Source: Hirsutella rhossiliensis
Lineage: Eukaryota > Ascomycota > Sordariomycetes > Hypocreales > Ophiocordycipitaceae
Direction: 5' to 3'
Length of the DNA stretch: 64,000 nt
NCBI RefSeq assembly: GCF_020360975.1
Contig: NW_025408670.1
Coordinates: 3,286,001 to 3,350,000, forward strand
The position numbers and the translations under genes were made by a program. The first letter of the stretch is position 1. Each line of letters opens with the position of its first letter. The notes beneath the pieces are model-generated. The model saw nothing but the letters and a program-made list of their open reading frames with translations. It ran no database searches and was not told the origin of the DNA. Positions 25,620-36,640 of the stretch are shown in pieces.

Positions 25620-27760
25620 ATGAACACAGGCGGCGGCAACGGGGAACCCGCCCCCTCTGCACCTCACGCGCTGTTGGCGGCCGAGTCCACGCCCATCCCC
25701 GATATGACGGGTACGGAAAACCCCCTCGACGACGGCCAAGGCGACGGCTCCTCCCCGCCCTTCATGTACGCAATGCCCGGCACGTACGTCGACGACGACG
25801 ACGACGACGACGACGAAATGGATGATGATGACGACGAGGAAGACGACGACTTTCTCGACGACGACGACGAAGATGACGACGGAATAGACGACGACGATAT
25901 AGACCAAGACGACGACCCCAATCGCCACGTGATGGGACTTTTCCGAGGCAGGGAACCCCTCGTCTTCCGTTTCCCCTTCAACTCTTCCTCCATTGAGGCG
26001 CTCTCGTTGCTGACTGCTGGACGCTGTAGATGGCGAGAGGACTGGTCTTCTGACTCGAGGCCAGCTCATGGCTCTTTTACGACACCGAGACCTAAGCCGT
26101 GGCCTCTTCAACAGCGAGGAGGATGAAGAAGGATTTCTGAGCCTCTGGGGTTCGCGGCGGAATCGACAACCCAAGGATCCCAATAGATTTCCCAAGGTTC
26201 CGAGTAACGAGGGCACGAAGCTCATGCGCAGCGGCGCCTTTGGTGCCAATGACTACGATATGCATGCCAAGAAGCGCATCTGCCGACGCATGCTCGAACG
26301 CGAGATCGGCCTCGGGGACCGCGAGCAACGCAAGCGAAACAACGATATCGTGATGCAGGTCAGTGTTCCCGAGCCTTCGATGCGCCAACTTGGCCAGCTG
26401 AACCTCTCCAGTCCATGATACCCGGCACGAGGGCCGAGCAGATTGTCCATTACGACGACCCCGTTTACTCAGGCCAATTCTCAGACGACGGCAATTTCTT
26501 CTTCTCGTGCAGTCAAGACTTCAAGGTCCGCTTGTACGACACGTCAAACCCTTACGAGTGGAAGCACTACAAGACGGTGTCATATCCGTGGGGGCAGTGG
26601 ACCCTGACGGACGCGTCTCTGAGCCCGGACAACCGATGGCTCGCATACACATCCATCCAAAGCATGGTGTCCATTGCACCAACCGATCCAAACGATAAAG
26701 GGGACCCGTACACGCTGGATCTCGACGGCGACGGCAGATCGAATGACGGAGAATGGAGGAGTCGACGCTCCTTTGGCATCTGGTCTATTCGATTCTCGGG
26801 GGATGGGCGCGAATTAGTCGCCGGCACAAGCTCCGACTCCATCGTCGTCTACGACATTGAGTCGCGTACGGTGCTGCATCACGTCCATGGACACGACGAC
26901 CACGTCAACGCCGTCTGCTTCGCCGACAAGTCATCCCCTCACATTGTCTACTCCGGGTCCGACGACGCTACCATAAAAGTATGGGACCGGAGAAGCATGG
27001 GGGATGGGCGAGAAGCCGGTGCCTTTGTGGGACACATCGAGGGCTTGACATACATCGACAGCAAAGGCGACGGGAGATATATCCTCAGCAACGGCAAGGA
27101 TCAGGCCATGAAGCTTTGGGATCTGCGCATGGCCAAGTCAACGGCTCGATTTCGCGACGAGTACAGCCAACGCCGCAGCATGGGTAGCACCTTTGACTAT
27201 CGGAGGGAAGCGTACGACGAGGAATACTGGGATCCGCATCCCCACGACAACTCTCTTGTCACCTTCAGAGGCCACAAGGTGCTCCGCACGCTGATCCGAT
27301 GCCATTTCTCGCCGCCCTCGTCGACAAACTCACGCTATGTGTACTCGGGCAGCGCCGACGGCAAGGTTTACGTCTGGAATCTGGACGCCACGCTGGCTGG
27401 GACGATTGATGTTAAGAAGGCCACCATGGGAACTCGGCGGTTGGATAGCCAATCTCGCCACCAGTTTGACGAGACGGGAGGATGGGGCACGTGTGTTCGT
27501 GACGCGAGCTGGCACCCGAGTGCACCGGTTCTGGTCGGTAAGTGACTCGTCCTGGGCCCGAGCAGAGGTTGGGGGAGCGAGCGGCTGACGCTGACGGGAC
27601 CGCAGCATCGGCGTGGAACGGGTACAGCATGGTCCACGGGACGTGCAGTCTCCACGCGTTCAACGAGTCGCCCGAGGACGAAGGCGAGCCGGGCATGCGG
27701 CGGAGTGTCGACTCCAATCTGCAGCCGGACCCCAGCATATACCAAGACTCTGTGTATTGA
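25620..27760 (+). CDS. WD40 repeat protein, DCAF11/LEC14B (WDR23) family
   Basis: The gene encodes the fungal homologue of DCAF11/WDR23, a substrate receptor of CUL4-DDB1 ubiquitin ligases. Exons are 25620 to about 25930, about 26030-26358, 26412-27537 and 27606-27760. The last two introns are canonical and in phase, while the first intron's exact borders are unclear (a GTGATG donor near 25930 is one option). The N-terminal 100 residues carry a long Asp run from a GAC repeat. A basic helical stretch (RHRDLSRGLF, then KKRICRRMLERE) precedes seven or so WD repeats, for example YSGSDDATIKVWDRR, KVRLYDTSNPYEW and YSGSADGKVYVWNLD. The start at 25620 is the first ATG after the hAT element, which sits 361 bp upstream. 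Function is inferred from the family. Confidence 0.9.
25790..25915 (+). repeat. GAC/GAT trinucleotide run coding for poly-Asp
   Basis: Nearly uninterrupted GAC, GAT and GAA codons give an acidic tract of about 40 residues inside the WD40 gene. Confidence 0.9.
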
Positions 27761-29188
27761 GGGCGGCCGTGCCACGCCCAGAGGATGCTCCCCGTGGCTG
27801 GACATGATTTGTTGGATGATTTCACAGGACATGGGCGCACCTGGATCCTGTCGTTTGGATTATATCAGCCGTCTTTTCCATACTGCGTAGCATTGGGACT
27901 GTCTTGTGTACATTGTCAGATTAGGGAAAAGGTGGAGCTTGGTGAAAGGATTCGCCAGAAATTGCTGCAATGGCTGTCACGTCATTTTGCTGGGCAAAAG
28001 TAGAGTGAGTGCACACCTCCAGCAGATGGTACTGCACGCGACTGGTATAGGTACGTAATTGATTGACTGTTTTTACACGTGATAACGGCCTGGTGGCTTT
28101 GCCCACCTCTGCTAAATTTACCTTGAAAGAGTGACCTATTCGGTTTCAGTGACGGGGATGCACCTACCTACTAGTGAGGGGGAGTCTGGAGGGCACCGGA
28201 ATATAGGTGATCCGTAGACATTCTAGGTAGGTACGTGAGTATCAGGTCTTTTTGCCGGTTGAGAGAGTGGAAAGGTACATAGCTTCAAGTACCTGAAACC
28301 CTGGCGCAGGCATTACTCGCAGGCATTGCTCGCAGGCATTGCTCGCAGGCATTGCTCGCAGGCAGCAGGAGCGCGGCAGTGCTAGCCTGGCTTTTGGTCT
28401 GGCTTTAGGCCTGCTGGCTTTAGGTCTCTTTCCAACCTCGGACCTGGCAAAACCTCAACCTAACCCATCACCTCGGCCAGCCAAAGCTCATCTCTTCATT
28501 GCCTCCCGCCACCGCTTCTCGGCCGCCACCTCGCCTCCTCCCTCATCGGCTTCCCTTGTCCCTCGGCACCAGACCAGCGACCGCCGGCTTGCACGCATCT
28601 CTCTGCTGACCGGCCAGGTATATGACTTGATCCGCCAGCGACCGATCCATCCCTCGGGTAGCAAGCCCGCCGCCAACCCGCCTCCCCTAGCCGCCAACGG
28701 GACTGCGACTCGGACAAATTGGAGGCGCTGCTTCGAGGTTTTGCTTCCTGCCCTCAGGCCTGTGTGCTTGGGCCTCGCCTGTACCGACGCTTCTGTCAAG
28801 TCGTCGCAAGAAAAGCTGGGAACGCTGAGGATCGCGAGCACAGAGCTTCGTCTTCTGGCTTCATGTCATAATTCTCTTCTCCATACAGACTGCCGTTTCC
28901 TGGTACTGTACGTACTGTCAATCTTTTCTTGTGCCGACCTCGTCGTCGGGCCCTCTCTTGTCTCTGCTCCACCTCATCGCGCCCTGTATCCGGGACCCGC
29001 CTGATTGGGGCGTCTCGGAATCGCGACCATCAAAGCTTTTGAGTTGCTGATAATTCTCCATCGCAAAGACCAAGGACACAACCCTGTATCTTCAAGACTT
29101 AATAGGACTATTTGACTAGCCGCTCTGCGCGCCTTGTCCGTCTGTTCTTTCGGGTTCTCCCCTCTCCGAACACGTTACCACAGTCAAA
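27761..29188. other. Intergenic, with tandem repeat and CPSF6-like promoter
   Basis: No supported gene was found. A 666-base open frame at 28339-29004 is repeat-driven at its start and has no domain. Pyrimidine-rich sequence and an intron-like leader may belong to the next gene's 5' UTR. Confidence 0.45.
28308..28364 (+). repeat. Tandem repeat, 14-base unit, about four copies
   Basis: The unit GCAGGCATTGCTCG is repeated head to tail; the first copy has ATTAC for ATTGC and the last unit degenerates into GCAGGCAGCAGG. Confidence 0.9.
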
Positions 29189-30357
29189 ATGGCCGAGGCC
29201 GATTTCGAAATCGACTTCTATGGCGATGCCGCGAGCGAGCACCAGCCCCAGCAAGACAACACCAAGGAGGGCGAGAATGAATATCGAGACCACGAAGACG
29301 ACTACTCCAAGGGCCCTGCCGCGAGTGAGCACGGCGGCCAGGCCCACGAGATGGAAGACACAGCCTCGTTCCAAGGCACAAAGAGGAAATCAGAGGAGGC
29401 CGACCGTCCCGTCGATGCAAACGCCACCCCGGCCGTCATGATCTCCGAGCTTAACTGGTGGACGACCGACGATGATATCCGCGGCTGGCTGAGAAAAGCC
29501 GAGTGCGAAGGCGAGGTCAAGGAACTGACCTTTAGTGAGCACAAGGTCAACGGCAAGAGCAAGGGGTAAGGGCGATTGGCCACCCCTAACTTTGCACATG
29601 ACTCGCGAGACTAACCTGCGGCTCTAGGCAGGCGTACGTCGAGTTCCAGTCCCGCCAAGCAGCCACGGCCGCCAAGCACCATTTTGACCAAATAACGGGA
29701 GATGCCGCCCAGCCGGCGCAGAAGAAGATGACCGTCTCGTACTGGAACCCGGGCATGAACCCGTTTCGAACCCTGCCCAAGGATGCCCCGGCGCGGGTCA
29801 AGGAGCAGCCGCGTACTGCCCCGTCGGGCCCGTATAATGATCGAGGCAACTATGGCGGCGGCTTCCGGGGACGTGGGGGCTTCAGCGGAGGGCGTGGCAA
29901 CATGGCCCAAGGCAACTTCAATCGCAACTTCAACCCCAACATGGGCTACAACAACAACAACATGGGCGGCGGCTTCAATGGCCCCATGGGCGGCGGCGGC
30001 GGCAATTTCGGCTTTGGCGGCCGGGGCGGCATGATGGGAGGCGGCATGAGGGGCGGCCCTGGCGGCATGCGAGGCGGCCGGGGCGGGAACATGATGGGCA
30101 TGGGCCCCATGGGCGGCATGCCGATGGGGATGCCCGGGAACATGGGCATGATGGGCATGGGCGGCGGTATGCCTGGTAATCCGTCCCCGCGTGCAGGAGC
30201 CATGTCGAGAGCAAAGTGTGGCTAACCGTCTGTAGGGTTCCAAGGCATGAACCCCGGCTTCACCGGCGGCGGCTTTGGCTTCGGGCAGAACCAGGGCGGA
30301 GGCGGAAACGGCGACTGGGGCAACCCGCACGGAGCCAAGCGCCCGAGGCCCGAATAG
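29189..30357 (+). CDS. RRM protein resembling CPSF6/CPSF7 (cleavage factor Im)
   Basis: Three exons, 29189-29565, 29628-30175 and 30236-30357, with canonical introns in phase, encode 348 residues. An acidic N-terminus (about 1-75) is followed by one RRM (about 82-160). Its first strand VMISELNWWTTDDDI closely resembles the CPSF6 RRM (NLTWWTTDEDL), and its RNP1-like strand is GKSKGQAYVEF. From about residue 190 on the protein is a Gly-, Met- and Asn-rich low-complexity region with RGG boxes (GGFRGRGGFSGGRG), ending in a basic KRPRPE tail that could be a nuclear signal. In animals CPSF6 is part of pre-mRNA 3'-end cleavage factor Im. Membership in that complex is inferred from the RRM alone. Confidence 0.88.
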
Positions 30358-30748
30358 AGAGGGGCGCTAGACGATGAGCCGGGCACGATCCGGGACTTGA
30401 GAGGGTCCAGGCGGAGGAGATGCAGTCTTTTGGGGGGGACGCTGCATCGTGTATCATAAAACCAGTTGGCCGGTGCATATCGGGTTCGGAGCGAGAGCGT
30501 TCTACGGGGGAGAGCTCTGAGGGAAAAGCTATGGTTTCTTGCTCCAAAGAGACAGGGTGCGCCCAAGAATTTGAAGACAACGAGGGTCTCGCTACTTTCT
30601 TCTTATTTGGAAGAGAAGGAGTGAGATTACTCCCGATGCTCGCAAGCCCCGCGCCTTGGGGCTCGAACGGTGATTGCAAAGGCGAGTGTAGCAATAACGA
30701 CATTTGTTTCTTTGCCAGGCAGGGGTCGGAAATTGGTTAGGTTCGGCT
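30358..30748. other. Convergent intergenic region
   Basis: 3' flanks of the CPSF6-like gene (plus) and the SET gene (minus). No gene was found. Confidence 0.6.
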
Positions 30749-31964
30749 TCAGTTTTGCAATCGCGAGATTGTCGTGACTACAAGCTGTTTGATCTGTATC
30801 CATCTTGACCGAAGGCATGCCTTGGCTTGGCCGCTCGCGTCGTCGCCGGCCCTGTCTATCTCTACAAGCTTGGAGCGAATGTCCTTTTCATACCTCGTCA
30901 AGACCTTGAGCAGCTCAGCGTCAGCGGCGTCCTGGTCCTGGTCCTCGGGGCGGGTTCCATCCAGGACGGCGCGCCACTGGGCGGGGGCAAGGCACAGAAT
31001 GCGGAGGGCCATTTGGGTGCGGAAGCAGGCCGTCTCGGCGTCGAGCATGTAGCGCTCCCAGAAGCCGGCGTCCTGGAGGCACTGCCTCTGCGAGGCGGAG
31101 AAGAAGGGACACAGGTAGGGGTCGAGGCAGGTCTCGTCCCAGGGGTTGCCGGCGAGGGTAAAGCCGTACTCGACGAGGAGAAAGTCGTTTGAGTGGGGGC
31201 CGTAGCAGATGAAGAGCTCGTCGCCGGGGCCGTGGGGGCGGGTGGTGGTGAAGGTGTAGTCGGCGTGGTCAAAGGCGACGGAGCAGCCGCCGTCGGGGGC
31301 GTGGTTGAAGAGGTCGGCGACGGGCTGCAGGGCGATGCGGTCCTCTCTCGGTAGCGTCGTCTCCGTCTGGGGGGTGGCATGGTAGAAGGTACGGCTGTTG
31401 ACCAGGTTCCAGGCATAGAGAAAACGGCGGCGGGTCATGGCGTCGGGATACGCGGCAGCGACGAGGGCCCAGTCGCGGCCGAACTTTGCGCGCTGGCGGT
31501 CGCGCAGGCGCCGGGCCGTCGGGGGCAGCAGCGCGTGCAGCTCGCGCGGCCAGTAGATGGGCATGGAGGCCTCGACGTGGGCGCGCGAGGGGAAGACGGC
31601 GCGCCAGGCAGCGTCATGGTCGTCGTCTGCGTCGAGGCACAGGGCGGCGGCGAGGAGGGCCTGGACGGGTGCGCCTTTGAGCTTGCGGGCGACGGGCTTG
31701 GGCGTGGTGGCGAGGGAGCGCAGCAGGGTGCATGGGACCTTCAGGACATCCTCCTTTGCCTGGGGTTGCAAGTAGGTGAGCCGAGGAACAGAGGGCGCGG
31801 GTTCCGTGGCCCTGGCTCGTCTCTCATCTCGGTCGCTCCCTCACCTTGAGTGGTCTCGTCGCGACGATGCCAATGCCGCGGCCGGGGAGCGGCTTGGCCT
31901 CTACGCCGTTGAGGATGACGCCTTGGGCCGTTGCCCACTGGAGCAGCCGCTCGGTTGCTTGCAT
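30749..31964 (-). CDS. SET-domain protein lysine methyltransferase, SETD3/Rubisco-LSMT type
   Basis: Two exons, 31845-31964 and 30749-31759, joined in phase 0, encode 376 residues. The N-terminal part contains GRGIGIVATRPLK, the usual first strand of SET domains of this class. A long helical insert (about residues 60-160) follows. The core SET motifs come next, DLFNH at 189-193 and ELFICYGPHSNDFLL from residue 221, with the Tyr and the Asn-His pair expected for cofactor binding and catalysis. The C-terminal 120 residues correspond to the substrate-binding helical domain of LSMT/SETD3 proteins. Fungal relatives (Rkm and Efm groups) methylate ribosomal proteins or elongation factors. The substrate here is unknown. 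The start at 31964 gives MQATERLLQWA, typical for the family. Confidence 0.9.
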
Positions 31965-33298
31965 TGCAGGAGGGCGGTGGTGGTCTGACGCCGTTGGCTG
32001 TTACATGGCTCAGAGTGAGTGAGAGGGCGCCATTGGTGGTGTTTGCGGTGAGGCCCAAGCAGACGGCCCTGGAAGCAACTTGGCAAAGTCGCCTACGGAT
32101 GAGGTCCGCTGCTTACGTCTCAACTGTCAAGAGCGATAACGATAAGCTACCACAACTTACAACTTCCCATCTGGCAGTCTTTCGCTTGGTGAAGCCATCA
32201 ACCGCTTCAGCGTGCGAGCCGTGAATGCATCAACCGCCCAACGGCTGCATTTCCGCGCTGCTTCTGCTGTTCGTTGTTGCACCTATACGAAGCGGGCGAC
32301 TCTGCAGGTCTCGAAAAGGCGGCCCTTGTCCTGCATCGAAGTCAAAGTCGTCAACGTGGCCACTCGGCGGGCAACTGTCTGCAACACCGACCTCGATAGG
32401 CCGCGTCAACAACGCAACTGCTGTGGAGTTTCGCTTTGGCCTGGCCAGGTATTTCCTCTCACCTGAGTAGCAACAGCCACTAAGCTGCCGCCCTATCTCC
32501 ATCACTGTAGGGTTCAGCGCACTTCCATTCTATGACCAGGAAACAACGGCCGCCCGTTGCATGAACTCGCAACCATGTGCTGCTCCATACCTGTCATCTG
32601 TTCATCCCTCGCTGCGTAATGATACGCCGCCTTCGGGAAACATATGTAATCTAGCAGAGCCGCCACTGACTTGGGCTTGAGGCGCAGAATGACAGATACT
32701 CGTCAGCTCTTTGTGGAGTTTGCGTGCTGAGAGGCCAATGGAATCGTGGACAGGGCCCAGTCATGTCTTTATGCAAGCTCCGAGGCGACGGGCCCTATTC
32801 CTTCTATTCCTGTCTTTGCCTCTTTCGAGACAGAGCGCGTTTCACCACGTCTCAGACTCGATTCTCGACCCCTCTGTTCTATGCTCTAGACATGGGTCGC
32901 CGATCGACCAGAGGATCAGCGGCCGAATAGTCTAATTCTGAATCGTGATCCCGCCGCTGCTTCGCCGCGTACAGCTGCCACTTGGAGTCCGAAGTTGGCC
33001 AAATATTATGCGAGGCGCAAGTCATGACGGTGGACCGCCGATAACTGTGGAAACCACGACGGGACGATGGCGCAGACGGGACGAAGGCGCAGACTGGACG
33101 ATGGCGCAGACGGGCTTGCTAGGAGGGTATAAGAATCCCCGTGGCTCTGCTCGACTGGCTTCTTCATGCTCCAGCCATCCTCATCATCCAGTGACCAGAC
33201 GTTGGCTTTCAATCGCTTCCAACTCACTCGTCGACACCCAGCCAGACCCGACTTGCATATTCCCACAGCACCCAGACTTTCTTAAACCAACTTTCAAA
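31965..33298. other. Divergent intergenic region
   Basis: Shared upstream region of the SET gene and the secreted protein gene. An 81-codon open frame at 32225-32470 begins with a signal-like hydrophobic stretch but lacks other support. Confidence 0.45.
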
Positions 33299-34024
33299 AT
33301 GGTTCGGATCGCTGTTGCTGCCTTTCTGGCTTGTACGTGTTCCATCGTCTCTGGAGTCCTGCCCTGTTCTCTCGCGGCATTGCTAACACGGAATCCAGGT
33401 GCCGTAACCTCGCTGGCGGCGCCCCAATTACAAAACCCCGAGCCCAGCCTCTCACCCGATGGCACCACCAGAGCCAGCACACAGAGCAGCACCACTAGAG
33501 CCAGCACACCCAGCGGCGGCGCTGGAGGCGTCCAGCGCGAGAAGCCGGTCCTCCCCGAGGCCAAACCAAATAACACAGAAACCCGTGTGCGCTTCGGCGA
33601 CGGCGACACAACCAGCAGCGCCGCTGCAGACAGAAAGCCCAAGGAGAAGGCGTCGGGCGACCCTGACTGCATGTCGGAGTCGTGGAAGGCAGAGGTTGAG
33701 AAACTGGAGGGGCTGATGAAGGACCAGCCGGAAATGAAGGGCCAGTTCCAGGCCCAAATAGATATCATCAAGAAGGCCCCGTGCGGATCCGGCGAATCAG
33801 GCGGACAAAGCCCCACCGGAACCTCGGGCGGACTAAGCCCCACCGGAACCTCGAGCGGACCAAAACCAGCCGGAACCTCGGGCGGATTAGGCGACTCACC
33901 AATAGACGCAATCAGCCTCAAACCATCAAGTGCGAGCAAGCCACAACCCTCATCGAGCGGAGGCGTCCCAAAACCATCAAGCTCGAGCAAGCCGCCGTCG
34001 AGCGTAAGCGAGCCAAAGCTCTAG
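33299..34024 (+). CDS. Secreted Ser/Pro/Gly-rich repeat protein
   Basis: Two exons, 33299-33332 and 33399-34024, joined across a GTACGT...CAG intron, give 219 residues. The intron is a multiple of three and stop-free, so retention would not break the frame. Residues 1-21 form a signal peptide (MVRIAVAAFL...SLAAP). A Ser/Thr-rich linker and a compact charged segment with two cysteines (PDCMSESWKAEVEKLEGLM and KKAPCG) follow. The protein then has three imperfect copies of a ten-residue unit of the type SPTGTSGGLS, and a Ser-Lys-Pro tail. It looks like a cell-wall or extracellular glycoprotein; I do not know the family. The frame stays open for 45 codons past the TAG at 34022-34024, which is discussed separately. 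Confidence 0.72.
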   Translation: MVRIAVAAFLACTCSIVSGVLPCSLAALLTRNPGAVTSLAAPQLQNPEPSLSPDGTTRASTQSSTTRASTPSGGAGGVQREKPVLPEAKPNNTETRVRFGDGDTTSSAAADRKPKEKASGDPDCMSESWKAEVEKLEGLMKDQPEMKGQFQAQIDIIKKAPCGSGESGGQSPTGTSGGLSPTGTSSGPKPAGTSGGLGDSPIDAISLKPSSASKPQPSSSGGVPKPSSSSKPPSSVSEPKL

Positions 34025-34162
34025 TCATTGGCCGGGAAGGACCTGGAAGACGAGCTTGATGAAGACGAAGACGAAACCAAGACTTTTGATGGCCCAGGGA
34101 CTGATAAGCCGTTGATATCGGGAGGAGGAGGTGACTTGGCGGGAAAGAAAAAGCGCATCTGA
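34025..34162 (+). other. In-frame open extension after the TAG of the secreted protein gene
   Basis: Following the stop there are 45 sense codons in the same frame, ending in TGA at 34160-34162. They encode a strongly acidic segment (KDLEDELDEDEDETK) and a basic end (GKKKRI). This could be the original C-terminus cut off by a nonsense mutation, a readthrough product, or chance. Confidence 0.4.
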
Positions 34163-34580
34163 ATATATTGATGTACAAAGCATAACAAGGCACCTTGTTA
34201 TTGATTCGAGCCTCGTAGGAGCGCAGGAATAAGAAATGAATCGTGCTTTTTCACACTCTTAGTACCGAGACGCAGCTCTGACTGACAATCATGAAGAATG
34301 AAGAGACGCGCCTACAGTCTGGCTGCGTCGTTGTTTTCCATTGCTTTGCCTATCAGATGCTGAATGCTCCCCCTTCTCTCGGGTCCACCGTAAAGCGATG
34401 CTTGTACATGGTACAGGTCCCCTCTTAGGTAAGGCGCAGAACCTCTGCCCAGACAGCTTCCGGCAGCTCGGCTTTCATTTCATGACACAACCCCCCAGAC
34501 TCGACACCCCCTCGACCGTCCCGCCCCGAAACACCGAAGCATCTACCGGCAGAGGAGCCCGGAGAAAGACCCGCCCCGCC
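34163..34580. other. Intergenic, COQ4 promoter
   Basis: No separate gene was found. The COQ4 frame stays open upstream to 34341, but the preferred start is at 34581. Confidence 0.5.
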
Positions 34581-35581
34581 ATGGACGCAGCTCTGGCGAG
34601 GCTCCGGCCAGTGTCCACAGCTCGGCACGCCGTGCGCGCTGCGACGTGCGCCGCGTGCGCATCGTCATCGCCATCGTCGCCTCCTTCTGCTTCCTCTGCC
34701 GCACTCTCGTCCTTGGCCGCGCGCCGAGCATTCTCGGCCCTCAACCGCCCGCCGCCGAATTACCCCGGCCATGTGCCCCTGACCACGGTGGAGCGCGCCG
34801 GCCTGGCCATTGGGTCCAGCGTCATGTCGCTCATCGACCCCTACCGCCACGGTACGCTCCCGCTCTCTTTCCCTGGACACGGAAGATGGCGGAGCCAAAA
34901 GAGTCCAAGCTGACGTGGAGTCAACTCGCTGGCGCAGACCTCATCGCCGCCCTCGGCGAGGCCACCGCCACGCCCTACTTCATCTACCGCCTCCGCGACG
35001 CCATGCTCGCCGACCCAACCGGCCGCCGCATCCTCCGCCTCCGCCCGCGCATCACCTCGCAGACGCTCTCCGTCGCCGCCCTGCGTGCCCTGCCGAGCAA
35101 CAGCCTCGGCCGCGCCTACGTCGACTGGCTCGACCGCGAGGGCGTCTCGCCCGACACGCGCTCCGCCGTGCGCTACATCGACGACGAGGAGTGCGCCTAC
35201 GTCATGCAGCGCTACCGCGAGTGCCACGACTTTTTCCACGCCCTCACCGGCTTGCCCGTTGTCCGCGAGGGCGAGGTGGCCCTCAAGGCGTTTGAGTTTG
35301 CCAATACCCTCATCCCCATGACGGGGCTGAGCACGCTCGCCGTCGCCACCCTCAAACCCCGGGAGCGCCAGCGCTTCTGGTCCATATACCTGCCCTGGGC
35401 GCTGCGCAACGGTGCCAGGAGCCGCGACGTCATCAACGTGTTTTGGGAGGAGCAGCTTGAGCGCGACGTCGACGACCTGCGCGCCGAGCTGGGCATCGAG
35501 AGGCCACCGGACCTGAGGAGCATCCGCAAGAGGGAGCGCGAGGAGAGGAATCGGCACAAGGAGGCGCAAGCCCGCGTCTGA
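34581..35581 (+). CDS. COQ4: Ubiquinone biosynthesis protein COQ4, mitochondrial
   Basis: Two exons, 34581-34851 and 34938-35581, in phase, encode 304 residues. COQ4 is a scaffold of the coenzyme Q synthome on the matrix side of the inner mitochondrial membrane, and more recent work gives it a role in C1 decarboxylation and hydroxylation. The first 50 residues are Arg-, Ala- and Ser-rich without acidic residues, a mitochondrial presequence. The family signature HDxxH reads HDFFH at residues 187-191, within [13 protein letters not shown], followed by [13 protein letters not shown]. The start at 34581 has the context CCGCCATGG. An upstream in-frame ATG would add a stretch that does not look like presequence. 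Confidence 0.95.
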
Positions 35582-35792
35582 CTTTGAGGGCCTATCTTGT
35601 ATGCCATTGAGCACATCCCCTCGTGTACGGTGACAGCCGTCGTCACAAAACCTTTTGCACCGTGGAACACGGGCAATCCACATATGTACAAACACCGCGC
35701 GCGAACAGATGCCCCAGTGCTCATCGAGCCCTTTCTTGGTATCATCCAATCCTCATCTTCCTGCCCATATGCCCGGCTGGCCACACGGGCGC

Positions 35793-36323
35793 TCACAAGT
35801 CCAACAAGTCGTCGTCGTCATCCCACCCCTTGCGCCTGCTCACCACAATTTTCTCCTCCTCCTTGTTGTCCGCCACGGCGTTGAGCAGGTCCTTGAGCTG
35901 CGCCTCCGTCACCTTTTGCCGTAGCTGGCCCGTCTGCGCCAGCATGATGAGCCGGTTCTCCACGTCGGTCGCGCGCTGCTGCTTGACGAGCCGGATGCGC
36001 CCGAGCCGGTCCGCCGCCTCGGGGTGCAGGATCTGGTTGAGCATGTGCTGCCGCGCTTCGTCTTGCTGCCTGCGGGAGGGAAACGGCCATTGTTAGTGAG
36101 CTGCAGCCAACGGGCGAGTGCGATGAGGCGTACTGCTTCTGCTGCTCTTGGTCTTGGCCGCCCGCCGACGACGGCTGCCCGCCGCTGCGTGAGCCGCCGC
36201 CGCCGCCCTGCTGGGCCTTGAGCTGGTCCAGGCGCGCTTTTCGAATCTGGCGAGGGTCAGCCTGCTTGAGTATGGAGTCTTTTCGCGCGCTCGGCGAACC
36301 TGCTCGAGCTCCGAGTCGTCCAT
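35793..36323 (-). CDS. PDCD5/TFAR19 homologue, DNA-binding-like protein
   Basis: Three exons, 36300-36323, 36134-36246 and 35793-36069, encode 137 residues. The first exon is only eight codons (MDDSELEQ), followed by IRKARLDQLKAQ, the conserved start of the PDCD5/YMR074C family. A Gly/Ser/Gln-rich insert is unusual in length. The conserved helical core then runs from QHMLNQILHPEAADRLGRI through the family's RL..VKQQRA..VE..LI block to GQLRQKVTE. The acidic tail DDDDDLLDL is typical. In animals PDCD5 is linked to apoptosis and chaperonin function. The archaeal and yeast relatives bind nucleic acid weakly. The gene is convergent with COQ4, with 211 bp between stops. Confidence 0.93.
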
Positions 36324-36640
36324 GGCTGCTTTGCTTACGACGGAGCGTTGGTGTTTTGGATTGGGACGGCAAATCCCCGATTGCGGCTGAGTCAACAGTG
36401 ACAAGGGGGACTTGGAGGGGCAGCTCTAGGCATCACGTGAGCATGACTGACGTACTTGAAGCCATGCACCAGTTACATGCATGATGACCTGCACAGCATC
36501 GAAAGACGGCCAAGCTCTTCTTGGTGTGCAAAGTAGTAATAATAATGTACAGAGCAGAAGCCTCTAGCTCCAGCCACCCGTCTATGCATATCCTTGCCAG
36601 CTAACCATGGGGCGGAAAACACCAACCTCTATCCTACACA

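Noticed and set aside
28339..29004. 221-codon open frame upstream of the CPSF6-like gene
   Set aside because: It begins inside a tandem repeat and shows no domain. It is more likely part of the promoter or 5' leader.
32225..32470. 81-codon open frame with signal-like start (MHQPPNGCISALLLLF)
   Set aside because: It could be a small secreted protein, but the mature part has no cysteine pattern or known motif and lies in a shared promoter region.
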